From positions 1 to 37,488 of the forward strand of contig JAUNQD010000017.1 in the NCBI GenBank assembly GCA_030536355.1: a DNA stretch of 37,488 bases, given 5' to 3'. Position 1 is the stretch's first letter. The number at the start of each line of letters is the position of its first letter. Of this stretch, positions 8,156-18,444 are shown in pieces. Under the pieces are notes generated by a model. It did no database searches. It worked only from the letters and a program-made list of their open reading frames with translations, and was not told where the DNA came from. Source of the stretch: Bacillota bacterium. GTDB lineage: Bacteria; Bacillota; Clostridia; Peptostreptococcales; Anaerovoracaceae. Position numbers and translations under genes: made by a program.

Positions 8156-8884
8156 ATGGTGCAAATAGGATTCAAATGCCATAAAGGCATTGTTCGCGAA
8201 AACAATGAAGATGCTTGTTTCGTGATTCCGAGCCATGATGTCTATATCGTCGCCGATGGAGTAGGAGGTAACAACTCCGGAGAAGTCGCGAGCCGAACGG
8301 CAGTTACCGAGATAGCTGAACTTGTCAACAAGGAAGGACTCGATAAATGTCAAAGTGCGGAAGAGATATTTGGATTTTTCTATGATGCTTTGGAAATCGC
8401 CAATAACAGCATTTACAAGTTAGGGATGGAGAATGAAGCCAACCGGGGGATGGCAACAACTGCGGTGGCAGCCTTTGTGAAGGGAGAGAACGCCTACATA
8501 TCCAATATAGGAGACAGTAGAGCTTATCTGTTCAGAGATGGAAGATTAAACAAAATAACGACGGATCACACGTACGTCAACGAACTTATAAGCAAGGGCG
8601 TTATCACAGAGGAAGAAGCAGAGAATCACAAACAGAGAAACGTAATAACCAAGGCGCTGGGCACAGAGATGCTTGCAGAACCTGATTTCTATAAGGTGAG
8701 CTTGCTAAAAGGAGATGTGTTGATGCTCTGTTCGGACGGACTTCACGGAGAAGTACCTCAAGAAGTACTGGAAGCAGTTCTGGGCAGAGGCCTGAGCATG
8801 AATGATACATGTACGCTGCTGGTAGATGAAGCTATTAGATATGGCGGCAGAGATAATATTACAGTTGTTTGTATAAGGATATGA
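8156..8884 (+). CDS. stp: PP2C-family Ser/Thr protein phosphatase (Stp/PrpC)
   Basis: A metal-dependent phosphatase that reverses PrkC phosphorylation of proteins in cell-wall, division and sporulation pathways. The 242-residue single domain has the PP2C motifs in order: RENNEDA, VADGVGG (metal Asp), GDSRAYL, and near the end CSDGL and GGRDNITVV. AGAAAGG lies upstream of ATG 8156. It is paired with prkC 17 bp downstream, as in most Firmicutes. Confidence 0.95.
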   Translation: MVQIGFKCHKGIVRENNEDACFVIPSHDVYIVADGVGGNNSGEVASRTAVTEIAELVNKEGLDKCQSAEEIFGFFYDALEIANNSIYKLGMENEANRGMATTAVAAFVKGENAYISNIGDSRAYLFRDGRLNKITTDHTYVNELISKGVITEEEAENHKQRNVITKALGTEMLAEPDFYKVSLLKGDVLMLCSDGLHGEVPQEVLEAVLGRGLSMNDTCTLLVDEAIRYGGRDNITVVCIRI

Positions 8885-8901
8885 TTTTTTAGGAGGAAGT
8901 T

Positions 8902-10632
8902 ATGGCAAATAAAGTACTCGCAGGTAGATACGAGCTGTTCGAGAGAATCGGCGAAGGCGGGATGTCAGTAGTTTATAAAGCTAAGGATAAGCTGTTAAAT
9001 CGTTTTGTGGCTATCAAGATCCTGAAGCCTCAGTTCATAAACGATCATAAGTTTATAGACAGTTTCAGAAGAGAATCACAGGCGGCTGCAAGCATGTCTC
9101 ATCCAAACATCGTTAACATCTACGATGTAGGAAGAGAAGGAAACATCCACTACATAGTAATGGAGCTTATCGAGGGAAGAACTCTCAGCGATTACATCAA
9201 AGCGCAGGGAGCAATGTCATATCCTAAGGTGATAGCATTATCAAAGCAGATAGCAGCAGCACTTAGCTTCGCGCATAAGAACCATATAATCCATAGAGAC
9301 GTTAAACCGCATAATGTTATGATCACGCCTAACGGAACAGCTAAGATCACTGACTTCGGTATCGCCAAGGCAGTCAATGCGGCAACTATCGTGGACAATA
9401 CAGATGGAATAATCGGTTCAGTGCATTATTTTTCACCTGAACAGGCAAGAGGCGGATATGTAGATGAAAAATCCGATATATATTCCCTCGGTATCGTTAT
9501 GTATGAAATGCTCACAGGCAGAGTTCCGTTTGACGGAGATAACCCTGTAAACATCGCACTCATGCACATCAATGGTGAGATGGTGCCGCCATCAAGACTT
9601 ATCACAGGCGTACCACCTGCACTGGAACACATAATCATGAAATGTACAGACAAGTATCCTGTTAACAGATATGCGTCTGCTGATGAGCTGATCGAAGCTC
9701 TCAATAATCTGGAATTCGTAGGAAGTGTAGTAGGCAATTCAGTTCTGATGGGCGGAGCTACAGGCACAATGGATCCTGTAAGAGGCAGAGGCCCTATCGC
9801 AGAAACCGATTATGACGATGGAGAAGACTACTACGAAGATGAAGAAGGCAAGCCACGTAAGAAAAAGGACAAGCAGCCAATGGACAAAAAGAAGAAGATG
9901 GCCATCATCGGCGGATCTATCGCCGGCGGCATCGTACTTCTCGTAGTTGTTCTGGGTCTTATCTTCGGTTGGTTTGGCGGCAAAGAAATCGAAGCACCTA
10001 ACTTCAAGAACATGACTCTTCAGGAAGCTCAGGAAGCAGCTGAAGAATTCGATATCAAGATAAAGAAGGGTGAAGAAGTAGTAAGTGAAGATGTTGAAAA
10101 GGGTCGTATAGTTTCACAGGATCCTGAAGCAGGAACTACTATCAAGACAGGAAGCACTATCAAAGTAAACATCAGTATCGGACTGGGCGATGGAGATGTG
10201 CCTGACCTGACCGGTAAGATGGAAAATGAGCTGGAGGCTTATCTGGACGCGGTAGGCTTCAAGCTTGGTAATGTAACCACAAGACCAAGCGAAGAGCCTG
10301 AAGGAACTGTGATCGACCAGGACCCTAAACCTGGAAAAGAAGCCGAAAAGGGAACTACTATCAACGTAGTGGTAAGTGATGGTTCCAAGGCCAAAGCTAT
10401 CATGCCGTTCGTAACAGGAATGACATTGTCGGAAGCTTCTTCAGCGATACTCAACGCAGGGTTGACAGTAGGTACAGTAACTTATGATTACAGTAACACT
10501 TATGCCAGCGGTGAAGTAATGTGGCAGCAGTACGAAGGAAATGCACAGAAAGAAAGAGGCACTTCCGTCAAACTGATAGTCAGCAAGGGTAAAAAGCAAG
10601 AGACCCCTACAGAAACACAGCCTGCAGGCTGA
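8902..10632 (+). CDS. prkC: PASTA-domain Ser/Thr protein kinase PrkC
   Basis: A membrane kinase that senses muropeptides or lipid II through extracellular PASTA domains. The 576 residues comprise a kinase domain at about 10-275 (GEGGMSVVYKA glycine loop, VAIKIL lysine, HRDVKPHNVMI catalytic loop, DFGIAKA), a charged linker, one transmembrane helix at about 333-356, and three PASTA repeats at roughly 361-427, 432-496 and 500-566. The tail is short and Thr/Pro/Gln-rich. AGGAGG precedes the start. Its stop overlaps the rsgA start (TGATGG). Confidence 0.96.
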   Translation: MANKVLAGRYELFERIGEGGMSVVYKAKDKLLNRFVAIKILKPQFINDHKFIDSFRRESQAAASMSHPNIVNIYDVGREGNIHYIVMELIEGRTLSDYIKAQGAMSYPKVIALSKQIAAALSFAHKNHIIHRDVKPHNVMITPNGTAKITDFGIAKAVNAATIVDNTDGIIGSVHYFSPEQARGGYVDEKSDIYSLGIVMYEMLTGRVPFDGDNPVNIALMHINGEMVPPSRLITGVPPALEHIIMKCTDKYPVNRYASADELIEALNNLEFVGSVVGNSVLMGGATGTMDPVRGRGPIAETDYDDGEDYYEDEEGKPRKKKDKQPMDKKKKMAIIGGSIAGGIVLLVVVLGLIFGWFGGKEIEAPNFKNMTLQEAQEAAEEFDIKIKKGEEVVSEDVEKGRIVSQDPEAGTTIKTGSTIKVNISIGLGDGDVPDLTGKMENELEAYLDAVGFKLGNVTTRPSEEPEGTVIDQDPKPGKEAEKGTTINVVVSDGSKAKAIMPFVTGMTLSEASSAILNAGLTVGTVTYDYSNTYASGEVMWQQYEGNAQKERGTSVKLIVSKGKKQETPTETQPAG

Positions 10633-11564
10633 TGGATAAATATGAAAGGAAAGTTCCTTTGGAAGGTTTGATCATTAAAGGAATCGCCGGGTTTTATTTC
10701 GTAAAATCCGGCGATAAAGTATTTAGATGCAAAGCGCGCGGTATCTTCAAGCAGAGGGATATGAAGCCGGCGGTAGGGGACAGGGTCCTGATGGAAGAGA
10801 TCCCCGATAACGACGACAGCCTCATAACCGACATCCTGCCGCGAAAGAACAGTTTCATCAGGCCATTCATCGCCAATGTAGACTGTTTCGCAGTTGTGAT
10901 AGCAGCAGCAAGACCGGATCCTGTACTTAATGTACTGGACAAGTTCCTGCTGATGGCAGAGAAGAATTATACTGACGTGGTGATATGCATCAATAAATGC
11001 GACCTGGCGCTGGACACAAGAAAAGCCAAAGGTCGCAAGGCGGCAGAAAACATCGAGAATATCAAAAAAATATACGAGCCTATCTACCCTGTAGTTTGTA
11101 TCGACAGTGTCAACGGCACAGGATTCGATCAGCTGACAGAACTGGTGAAAGGCAAGATAACAGCCTTGGCAGGTCCGTCGGGCGTAGGCAAATCCACCAT
11201 CCTCAACAGACTTATACCTGAAGCCTTTGCAGAAACAGGAAGCATAAGTGAGAAATCTCAGAGGGGAAAGCATACCACAAGACACTCTGAACTTTTCACC
11301 ATAGATGAGGAAGAAGGAACCATGATATTCGATACTCCGGGATTCACATCATTCGACATCCTGGAGGCAGAAGAAGATGAACTTCAGCATTTGTTCCCGG
11401 AAATGGCAGCATGCTTGGGACAGTGCAGATACAATGACTGCAGACATATCGCAGAACCTGACTGCGGAGTGATAAAGGCCGTGGAAGAGGGTAAAATAGA
11501 TGAGAGCAGATACGAGTCGTATAAGGCTATGCTCAAGGAAATAAGAGAATCGAAACAGTATTAG
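10632..11564 (+). CDS. rsgA: Ribosome small subunit GTPase RsgA
   Basis: Circularly permuted GTPase that acts late in 30S assembly. Order in 310 residues: N-terminal OB fold, G4 motif NKCD, then G1 motif GPSGVGKST (about 180-188), G3 motif DTPGF, and a C-terminal zinc finger with C, C, H and C ligands in CLGQCRYNDCRHIAEPDC (near 258-276). The G4-G1-G3 order confirms the permutation typical of the family. It overlaps prkC by one base and is a known phosphorylation target of PrkC in other Firmicutes. Confidence 0.96.
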   Translation: MDKYERKVPLEGLIIKGIAGFYFVKSGDKVFRCKARGIFKQRDMKPAVGDRVLMEEIPDNDDSLITDILPRKNSFIRPFIANVDCFAVVIAAARPDPVLNVLDKFLLMAEKNYTDVVICINKCDLALDTRKAKGRKAAENIENIKKIYEPIYPVVCIDSVNGTGFDQLTELVKGKITALAGPSGVGKSTILNRLIPEAFAETGSISEKSQRGKHTTRHSELFTIDEEEGTMIFDTPGFTSFDILEAEEDELQHLFPEMAACLGQCRYNDCRHIAEPDCGVIKAVEEGKIDESRYESYKAMLKEIRESKQY

Positions 11565-11576
11565 GAGGACAAGTAA

Positions 11577-12239
11577 ATGATTCAATTGGCACCATCCATA
11601 TTATCAGCAGATTTTTCGAGACTGGGTGAAAGCGTAAGCCAGATAGAAAGAGGCGGAGCACATTTCATACATGTGGACGTTATGGATGGCCATTTCGTTC
11701 CTAACATCAGTTTTGGTGCTGCTGTGATGAAGAGTCTGGTGGGCAAGACAGATCTGCCGTTTGACGTGCATCTGATGATAGAGGACCCCGATAAATATTT
11801 GGAAGATTTCGTCACAGATCAGACAGAATACATAGTGGTCCATGAAGAGGCTTGCGTTCATCTTCACAGGACCATCCAGCATATCAAGTCACTGGGTATC
11901 AAAGCAGGCGTAGCAATAAACCCTGCCACATCATTGACAATGCTGGACTATATCCTGGAAGATGTGGATCTTGTATTGATCATGTCAGTCAATCCGGGAT
12001 TCGGAGGACAGAAATTCATACCTTCTGCTCTTGAGAAGGCCAAGGCTCTTGCCGGCATCAAGAAAGAATGCGGACTGGATTTCAAAATAGAGATAGATGG
12101 CGGCATCACCCTTGACAATGTGAAGGAAGTCACAGATGCCGGAGTTGAAATCGTTGTTGCAGGCTCATCTGTATTCGGTGCAGAAGATCCTGAAAAAAGA
12201 GTTAAAGAATTTCTTGATATTTACAAAGAATCGGAATAG
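11577..12239 (+). CDS. rpe: Ribulose-phosphate 3-epimerase
   Basis: Interconverts ribulose 5-phosphate and xylulose 5-phosphate in the pentose phosphate pathway. A 220-residue TIM barrel with the family motifs: APSILSADF, HVDVMDGHFVPN, the phosphate-binding MSVNPGFGGQKF, and EIDGGI with a metal-ligand Asp. TAGGAGG overlaps the rsgA stop region and precedes ATG 11577. Confidence 0.97.
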   Translation: MIQLAPSILSADFSRLGESVSQIERGGAHFIHVDVMDGHFVPNISFGAAVMKSLVGKTDLPFDVHLMIEDPDKYLEDFVTDQTEYIVVHEEACVHLHRTIQHIKSLGIKAGVAINPATSLTMLDYILEDVDLVLIMSVNPGFGGQKFIPSALEKAKALAGIKKECGLDFKIEIDGGITLDNVKEVTDAGVEIVVAGSSVFGAEDPEKRVKEFLDIYKESE

Positions 12240-12248
12240 GAGGTTCGG

Positions 12249-13280
12249 ATGAGAATAATACTGGATGGAATGGGCGGAGATCACGCTCCTGCTGAGATCG
12301 TTAAAGGTGCTGTGGAAGCTGCTGCGCTGATTCCCCACGAGCTTGTCCTGGTTGGTAAACAGGAAGCTATAGAAGAAGAACTTCGCAAATGTAAATATAC
12401 AGGAGATCAGATAAAAATCGTCAATGCCGACGACGTGATCACAATGGAAGACAGCCCTGTAAAAGCCATCAGAAGGAAGAAGGAAGCATCTCTTGTAGTT
12501 GCTTTGAACATGATCAAGGCAGGAGAAGGTGACCTTCTGATCTCGGGAGGCAATACAGGTGCACTGGTGGTTGGATCAAGACTTCTTCTGGGAAGGATCG
12601 ATGGCATAGACAGACCTGTACTTGCAAGCATATATCCATGCCTGGGTAAAGAACCATCACTTCTGGTAGATGCAGGAGCAAGCTCAGAAGCCAAGGCACA
12701 TAATCTGCTGGAATACGGACTCATGGGAAGTATTTTCGTAGAAAAAGTATGGGGCAGACAGAATCCTAGAGTCGGTCTTGTGAATCTTGGTGTTGAAGAA
12801 ACAAAGGGGACAGCAGTTACTAAAGATGCACATCAAAAACTGAAAGTAGCACCTCTCAACTTCGTTGGAAATGTGGAGGCGAGAGAAGTTCCTAAGAGCG
12901 CATGCGATGTCATCGTTTGTGACGGTTTTGTCGGCAATGTTATTCTCAAGCTCTCCGAAGGATTGGCAATGAACATCCTGAAGGTAGTTAAGAATAAGCT
13001 GATGACTAACATCAAGACTAAACTGGCAGCAGTTATGCTGAAGACGCAGCTTATGGAACTCAAGTCAGACTTTGACTATGAAGAATACGGCGGAGCACCG
13101 ATCTTAGGTGTCAACGGTGCCGTTATCAAAATACACGGCTCTTCAACAGCGAGCGCTGTGAAGAACGCCATCATCAAGGGGATCCCTTACGGGGAAGAAA
13201 ATGTGGTTGAAACCATCAGAATATCTATGCTCGATCTGGCAGAGATCGTCGGAGAGACAGAAGAGATAGCAGAGGAGTAA
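12249..13280 (+). CDS. plsX: Phosphate acyltransferase PlsX
   Basis: Converts acyl-ACP to acyl phosphate, the acyl donor for PlsY. The 343 residues begin with DGMGGDHAPAEIVKGA and include SGGNTGAL and the EYGGAPILGVNG segment. TAGGAGG precedes the start. In B. subtilis fabD, fabG and acpP lie between plsX and rnc; here only 7 bp separate the two, so those genes must lie elsewhere. plsY and gpsA occur later in the same gene run, joining the three phospholipid-entry steps. Confidence 0.96.
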   Translation: MRIILDGMGGDHAPAEIVKGAVEAAALIPHELVLVGKQEAIEEELRKCKYTGDQIKIVNADDVITMEDSPVKAIRRKKEASLVVALNMIKAGEGDLLISGGNTGALVVGSRLLLGRIDGIDRPVLASIYPCLGKEPSLLVDAGASSEAKAHNLLEYGLMGSIFVEKVWGRQNPRVGLVNLGVEETKGTAVTKDAHQKLKVAPLNFVGNVEAREVPKSACDVIVCDGFVGNVILKLSEGLAMNILKVVKNKLMTNIKTKLAAVMLKTQLMELKSDFDYEEYGGAPILGVNGAVIKIHGSSTASAVKNAIIKGIPYGEENVVETIRISMLDLAEIVGETEEIAEE

Positions 13281-13287
13281 AGGGGAT

Positions 13288-13983
13288 ATGGATGATATCA
13301 GACAGCTTGAGAAGAAGATCCGTTACGAGTTTCGTGACAAGGACCTTCTTGAAAACGCTGTTACACATAGTTCATACATCAAAGAATATGCCGGAAACAG
13401 GAAGAGCAATGAGCGCTTGGAGTTTTTGGGCGATGCTTTCTTTGATGCCATAATAGGAGAAGAATTGTACAAGATCTTTCCTCGACAGGAGGAAGGATTT
13501 TTGTCTCGAGTGAGGGCATCTCTGGTTTGTGAGAAATCTCTCGCAAAGGCTGCACGTCAGCTTGATCTGGGGCAGTACATCCTGCTGGGTAACGGCGAAG
13601 AGAAGAGTGGTGGGCGAGATAGAGAGTCCATCCTGGCAGATGCGCTGGAGGCCGTTATCGGGGCCGTATATCTTGACGGAGGATTTGAACCGGTCAAAGC
13701 AGTGGTCCTGGATGTTTTCAGAGAGGCTATAGAAGATGCCAAGGAAGGCAAATTCATAATAACAGACTACAAGACTGCCCTTCAGGAAAAACTTCAGCAT
13801 GAAGGGATAACAGATATCAAGTATATGCTCATAGATGAGTCCGGGCCTGACCATGACAAGACGTTCAAAGTACAGCTTGTAGTAAATGGCAGACCGGAAA
13901 CAAAGGGTGAGGGAAAGAGCAAAAAACAGGCAGAGCAGCAAGCTGCTCAAGCCATGATCGAAAGGAAATGTAATGTATTTTAA
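13288..13983 (+). CDS. rnc: Ribonuclease III
   Basis: Cleaves double-stranded RNA in rRNA maturation and mRNA turnover. The 231 residues have the catalytic signature ERLEFLGDAFFD (about 41-52), the second acidic patch (DALEAVIGAVYLD) and a C-terminal double-stranded RNA-binding domain (DYKTALQEKLQ to KKQAEQQAAQAMIE). It overlaps smc by 11 bases, the usual rnc-smc pairing. Confidence 0.96.
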   Translation: MDDIRQLEKKIRYEFRDKDLLENAVTHSSYIKEYAGNRKSNERLEFLGDAFFDAIIGEELYKIFPRQEEGFLSRVRASLVCEKSLAKAARQLDLGQYILLGNGEEKSGGRDRESILADALEAVIGAVYLDGGFEPVKAVVLDVFREAIEDAKEGKFIITDYKTALQEKLQHEGITDIKYMLIDESGPDHDKTFKVQLVVNGRPETKGEGKSKKQAEQQAAQAMIERKCNVF

Positions 13984-16900
13984 GAAAATCGAAATGCACG
14001 GGTTCAAGTCTTTCGCGGAACCGGTGGTGATAGAATTCAATGAAGGGATAACATGTATCGTCGGACCCAACGGCAGCGGCAAGAGTAACATCAGTGATGC
14101 TATCAGATGGGTACTGGGAGAACAGAGCCCTAAGATGCTGCGTGGCGGCAAGATGGAAGAAGTCATATTCTCCGGTACTTCCAGCAGGAAGTCAAGGGGT
14201 ATGGCGGAAGTCACCCTGGTCATCGATAATGAAGACGGGAGCCTTCCAATAGATTATAAAGAAGTTGCCATCACAAGACGCATGTTCAGATCAGGCGAAA
14301 GTGAGTACCATATCAACGGAAACCAGTGCCGTCTCCGTGATATCAGAGAACTGATCATGGATACAGGTATCGGTGTAGACGGGTATTCCATTATCGGCCA
14401 GGGTAAGATCTCGGACATCCTCAGTAACAAGACAGAAAGCAGACGTGAGATCTTCGAAGAAGCTGCCGGTATCGTTATGTACAGGACCAAGAAAGCAGAA
14501 TCCGAGAGAAAGCTGGCATCAACAAGCGCCAACATGGAGCGTGTCAGAGATATCATCGGAGAAATCGAAGGTCGTATAGACGGACTGCGTGAAGACAGCA
14601 TCAAAGCTAAAGAATACATACAGCTTCGTGACAGATACAAGGAATTGGAAATCAACATCGTTCTGAAGAATATCGAAAATCTCGAGCTTAAGAACGAGTA
14701 TATGAAAGATGACCTGGCAGAACTGCAGCAGGCTATAGATGTTTCCAAAGAAAAGAAGGCAGAGATAGAAAAGACTCTGTCTGAATACGGCAGCAGAAGC
14801 GAAGCTTTGGAATCCATCTCGGTCGAAACGAGAGAAAAACTGCTTACAGCCATAGAAGAACTCAATGCTATGGTCAATAAGGGGCAAGTCGATAGAGAAA
14901 GGCTCACAGCCATCGAAGATAATACAGCAAGGCTCAAGGAAGAACTTTCTCAGCTGGCAGAAAAGCTGGAGAGAGAAAACACCAACAGCAGTCAGCTGGA
15001 AGAGGCTAAGTCAGAGCTGGATGCCAAGCTGATAGAAACAAGAAGCGTATTAAGTGAAAAGATCGCCGGCTACGATCAGATCGCAGAAGAGATGGCGGAT
15101 CTGATGGCACAGGCAGATAAATACAAAAATGATATTTTTGATCTTACAGGAAGCATCAATTCGGCAAAGGCTGAAATAAACAGCCTGCAGATGCTCCAGG
15201 AGACTCTCGAAAGAAGGCAGGAATCTCTTGCCGGTGAAAAGGTGACGGGAGATGACAGCAACAGAGAAACTCTGGACCAGCTGAATAATATCAAACGTGA
15301 AAAGAAAGAAATAGAAGAGACCCTTGAAGAGTTGAAAGAGCGTGCAGAACAGAAACGTGCAGACTTTGCAGCTCAGCAGGAAGAAGAAAGGGAACTTTCC
15401 AAAAAGGTGGAAGAACTGCGCATCTTGCTGGGACAGATGGGTGCCAGAGCCAAGACCATCGAAGAAATGGAAAGCAACTACGAAGGATATAATTACGCAG
15501 TAAAGCACGTTATGAGATCCGGACTTTCAGGGATCCATGGGGTCGTGGCAGAACTGATCCGGGTTCCTGCCGGATATGAAACTGCCATCGAAACAGCTTT
15601 AGGCGCAGCCCTTCAGAACATCGTTTGTGATGATGACAGAAGTGCTAAGGCGGCCATCCAGTCACTTAAGGCCAACAAAGCAGGTCGTATGACTTTTCTT
15701 CCTGTAAGCTCTGTCAAAGGCAGCGGAAGAAGAGAAGAAGGTCTTGCTAAGGAAGCCGGTTTCATAGGTTTCGGACCTGACTGTGTAGACTTTGACGACA
15801 AATACAGAAATATAGTTGAGTATCTGCTGGGAAGAGTAGTTCTTGTGGACGATATGGACAACGCTGTCAAGATGTCAAAGAAGGCATCGGGCGTAAGGTT
15901 CGTAACGCTGGAAGGTGAAGTCATCAATGCAGGCGGTGCCATCACAGGTGGTAAATACAAGAACAAGACAGCTAATATCCTGGACAGAAAGGCTGAAATA
16001 GCAGCCCTTAACAAGGAAATAGAAGAAAAGACTTCACAGAGACAGCAGGCAGGAAATAAGTTGACTTCTTTGAGAGAGAGCATCAGCGGATTTGCCGGAA
16101 GCCTTAAGGCACTCGAAGAGGAAATAAGAGAAGTCGAACGCAAACTGCTGGCCAAGGACAATGAAGAAAAGCTGGCTGAAAATATCCTTAAGGACATGAA
16201 AGCGTCCGGTGATAAGCTGGCAAGGGAGCTGGAAAACATCAAGGCAGAGAAGGAAAACTCTCAGGCTATGATAAAACAGCTTGAAGAAAAGATCGCCAAG
16301 GATCAGGAAGATGTTAAGGCGGCCGAAGCTGTCAGCGCAGAAAAACTTGATGAATACAATGCCAAGAAAGATTCCTTCGAGGCAGTCAGGGAAGATATCA
16401 CTTCTGCAAGAATGGCAGCAAGCAGCTGCGAAAGTGAGAAGGAACATCTGGATTCTATGGTGCTGCGTATCGAACAGACAATAGAAGAGATCGAAGGCGA
16501 TATAGCTTCAAGAAAGAATCAGCTTGAACAGATGGCTGTCGAAAAGGACAAGATCACTTCAGGTCACGGTGATATCGATTCTTTGATAGCCGCCAAGGAA
16601 GAAGAAAAGAAGTCTCTTGAAGGTTATCTGGAAGAAGTGACCGAAGAAAAGGCTGAAGTCACAAGAAATATCAATAAGCTCAATGCAGAAAAAGATACTG
16701 TAGACAGCAAGACTCTCAGTCTTCAGAACCAGAAATATGAGCTTGAAATCAAGAATGCCAAGAATGAAACACAGCTTGATACTTATAAGGACAAGCTGTG
16801 GGAAGACTTCGAAGTATCCTATATCCAGGCAATGGAATTCAAGAGCGAAGATTTCGTAATGTCTACTGCCGTCAAGGAAAACAGACAGATCAAGAATCGC

Positions 16901-17515
16901 ATGAAGGAACTGGGTGAGGTCAATGTCGGTGCCATCGAAGAATATGAAACTGTCAAGGAAAGATATGACTTCCTGACAGGTGAGCAGGCAGACATCCAAA
17001 AGGCGATGGATGATCTGAACGGTATCATAGATGACATGGATAAGACCATCAGGATAAAGTTCAAGGAAAGCTTCGATCAGATCGTTATCAATTTCGAAGA
17101 AAAATTCAGAGAGCTGTTCGGAGGCGGACATGCAGAATTGAGACTTTCAGATGAAAACGATCCTCTCAATTCCAATATAGATATCATCGCTCAGCCACCG
17201 GGCAAGAAACTGCAGAATATCAATCTGCTTTCAGGTGGTGAGAAGACGTTGACAGCCATCGCATTGATGTTCGCTGTTCTCAAGGCTAAACCGACACCGT
17301 TCTGTATATTGGACGAGGTGGAAGCTGCACTGGATGACGCCAATATCGGCAGATTCATCAATTGCCTCAGAAAGTTCTATGACATCCAGTTCACTCTGGT
17401 TACCCACCAGAAGGCAACCATGGAACATGCTGACGTGCTCTATGGTGTAACAATGCCTGAAAAGGGTATATCCAAGGTGCTGTCACTGAGCCTTGAAGAT
17501 GACTTTGAGATATAA
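13973..17515 (+). CDS. smc: Chromosome segregation ATPase SMC
   Basis: The condensin core protein that loads with ScpAB and organises the nucleoid. It has 1180 residues, the normal length. Head motifs: Walker A GPNGSGKS (31-38), signature LLSGGEKT (about 1085), Walker B CILDEVEAALDD (about 1111-1122). Between them are two long coiled coils flanking a hinge (about 500-660, with GIHGVVAELI and GGAITGGKYK). The beginning MYFKKIEMHGFKSFA is the standard SMC start, which confirms the overlap with rnc. Confidence 0.97.
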   Translation: MYFKKIEMHGFKSFAEPVVIEFNEGITCIVGPNGSGKSNISDAIRWVLGEQSPKMLRGGKMEEVIFSGTSSRKSRGMAEVTLVIDNEDGSLPIDYKEVAITRRMFRSGESEYHINGNQCRLRDIRELIMDTGIGVDGYSIIGQGKISDILSNKTESRREIFEEAAGIVMYRTKKAESERKLASTSANMERVRDIIGEIEGRIDGLREDSIKAKEYIQLRDRYKELEINIVLKNIENLELKNEYMKDDLAELQQAIDVSKEKKAEIEKTLSEYGSRSEALESISVETREKLLTAIEELNAMVNKGQVDRERLTAIEDNTARLKEELSQLAEKLERENTNSSQLEEAKSELDAKLIETRSVLSEKIAGYDQIAEEMADLMAQADKYKNDIFDLTGSINSAKAEINSLQMLQETLERRQESLAGEKVTGDDSNRETLDQLNNIKREKKEIEETLEELKERAEQKRADFAAQQEEERELSKKVEELRILLGQMGARAKTIEEMESNYEGYNYAVKHVMRSGLSGIHGVVAELIRVPAGYETAIETALGAALQNIVCDDDRSAKAAIQSLKANKAGRMTFLPVSSVKGSGRREEGLAKEAGFIGFGPDCVDFDDKYRNIVEYLLGRVVLVDDMDNAVKMSKKASGVRFVTLEGEVINAGGAITGGKYKNKTANILDRKAEIAALNKEIEEKTSQRQQAGNKLTSLRESISGFAGSLKALEEEIREVERKLLAKDNEEKLAENILKDMKASGDKLARELENIKAEKENSQAMIKQLEEKIAKDQEDVKAAEAVSAEKLDEYNAKKDSFEAVREDITSARMAASSCESEKEHLDSMVLRIEQTIEEIEGDIASRKNQLEQMAVEKDKITSGHGDIDSLIAAKEEEKKSLEGYLEEVTEEKAEVTRNINKLNAEKDTVDSKTLSLQNQKYELEIKNAKNETQLDTYKDKLWEDFEVSYIQAMEFKSEDFVMSTAVKENRQIKNRMKELGEVNVGAIEEYETVKERYDFLTGEQADIQKAMDDLNGIIDDMDKTIRIKFKESFDQIVINFEEKFRELFGGGHAELRLSDENDPLNSNIDIIAQPPGKKLQNINLLSGGEKTLTAIALMFAVLKAKPTPFCILDEVEAALDDANIGRFINCLRKFYDIQFTLVTHQKATMEHADVLYGVTMPEKGISKVLSLSLEDDFEI

Positions 17516-17547
17516 GTCGTTAACGAAAATAAACAGGGAGAATACAA

Positions 17548-18444
17548 ATGCTGAATGAAGAAAAGAAATCCTTTTTCGGTAAGCTGTCCCAGCGTATAGG
17601 AGATGCGCTGATGGCAAGGCCGACTGTAGATGAAGATTTTCTCGATGAGTTGGAAGAAATATTGATAACATCAGACATCGGTATGGAAACCACAATGAAG
17701 ATCGTGGAGACCCTCAGAGATGAAATACAGTCAAACAACCTGACTAAACCGGAAGTAATAAAGATCAGACTGGGCAAGATAATCGCCAGCCTCATGGACA
17801 AGCAGGAAGCTCATGGGCTCTGTGATCAGACTCCGCTGGTGATACTGATGATCGGTATCAACGGCGGAGGCAAGACAACATCCATAGGCAAGATAGCTCA
17901 CAAGCTGAAGAAGGAAGGCAAGACTGTAATGCTGGCTGCGGCAGATACCTTCAGAGCAGCGGCGGCAGAGCAGCTCAGTATTTGGGCGGAAAGAGTTGGT
18001 ATCAACATAGTCAAGCATAAGGAGGGTGCAGATCCTTCAGCTGTTATATACGATGCCATCCAGTCAGCCAAGGCTAAAAAAATAGATGTGCTCATTTGCG
18101 ATACTGCAGGAAGACTGCAGAATAAGAAAAATCTTATGGATGAGCTCAACAAGATGAACAAGGTAATAGGCAGAGAGTTTCCTGAAGCAGCAAGAGAAAA
18201 CCTCTTGGTGCTGGATGCGACAACAGGTAAGAACGCTGTTTCGCAGGTCCAGGAATTCGGCGAAGCTGCGGATATCACAGGGATCGTGCTGACAAAGCTG
18301 GATGGTACAGCTAAAGGCGGTATCGTGGTGACCATAGCTGATGAATTCGATATGCCTGTTAAGTTTATCGGAGTAGGTGAAGGGATCGAGGATCTGAAAG
18401 AATTCGATCCTAAGGAATTTGCGGAAGGAATTTTCAATGAGTAA
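17548..18444 (+). CDS. ftsY: Signal recognition particle receptor FtsY
   Basis: GTPase receptor that docks SRP-bound ribosomes at the membrane. At 298 residues it consists almost only of the NG domain; the long acidic A domain of E. coli FtsY is absent, as in many Firmicutes. Motifs: [13 protein letters not shown] (about 103-115), [32 protein letters not shown] and [16 protein letters not shown] precedes the start. ffh and ylxM do not follow; der overlaps its 3' end. Confidence 0.96.
   Translation: MLNEEKKSFFGKLSQRIGDALMARPTVDEDFLDELEEILITSDIGMETTMKIVETLRDEIQSNNLTKPEVIKIRLGKIIASLMDKQEAHGLCDQTPLVILMIGINGGGKTTSIGKIAHKLKKEGKTVMLAAADTFRAAAAEQLSIWAERVGINIVKHKEGADPSAVIYDAIQSAKAKKIDVLICDTAGRLQNKKNLMDELNKMNKVIGREFPEAARENLLVLDATTGKNAVSQVQEFGEAADITGIVLTKLDGTAKGGIVVTIADEFDMPVKFIGVGEGIEDLKEFDPKEFAEGIFNE

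Noticed and set aside
14254..17131. Long open frames antisense to smc (up to about 227 codons)
   Set aside because: They are Ser/Leu-rich shadows of the coiled-coil codons of smc; no start signals and no family features.
18419..18436. Upstream start for der
   Set aside because: It would add six residues inside ftsY, before the good ribosome binding site; ATG 18437 matches the family start.
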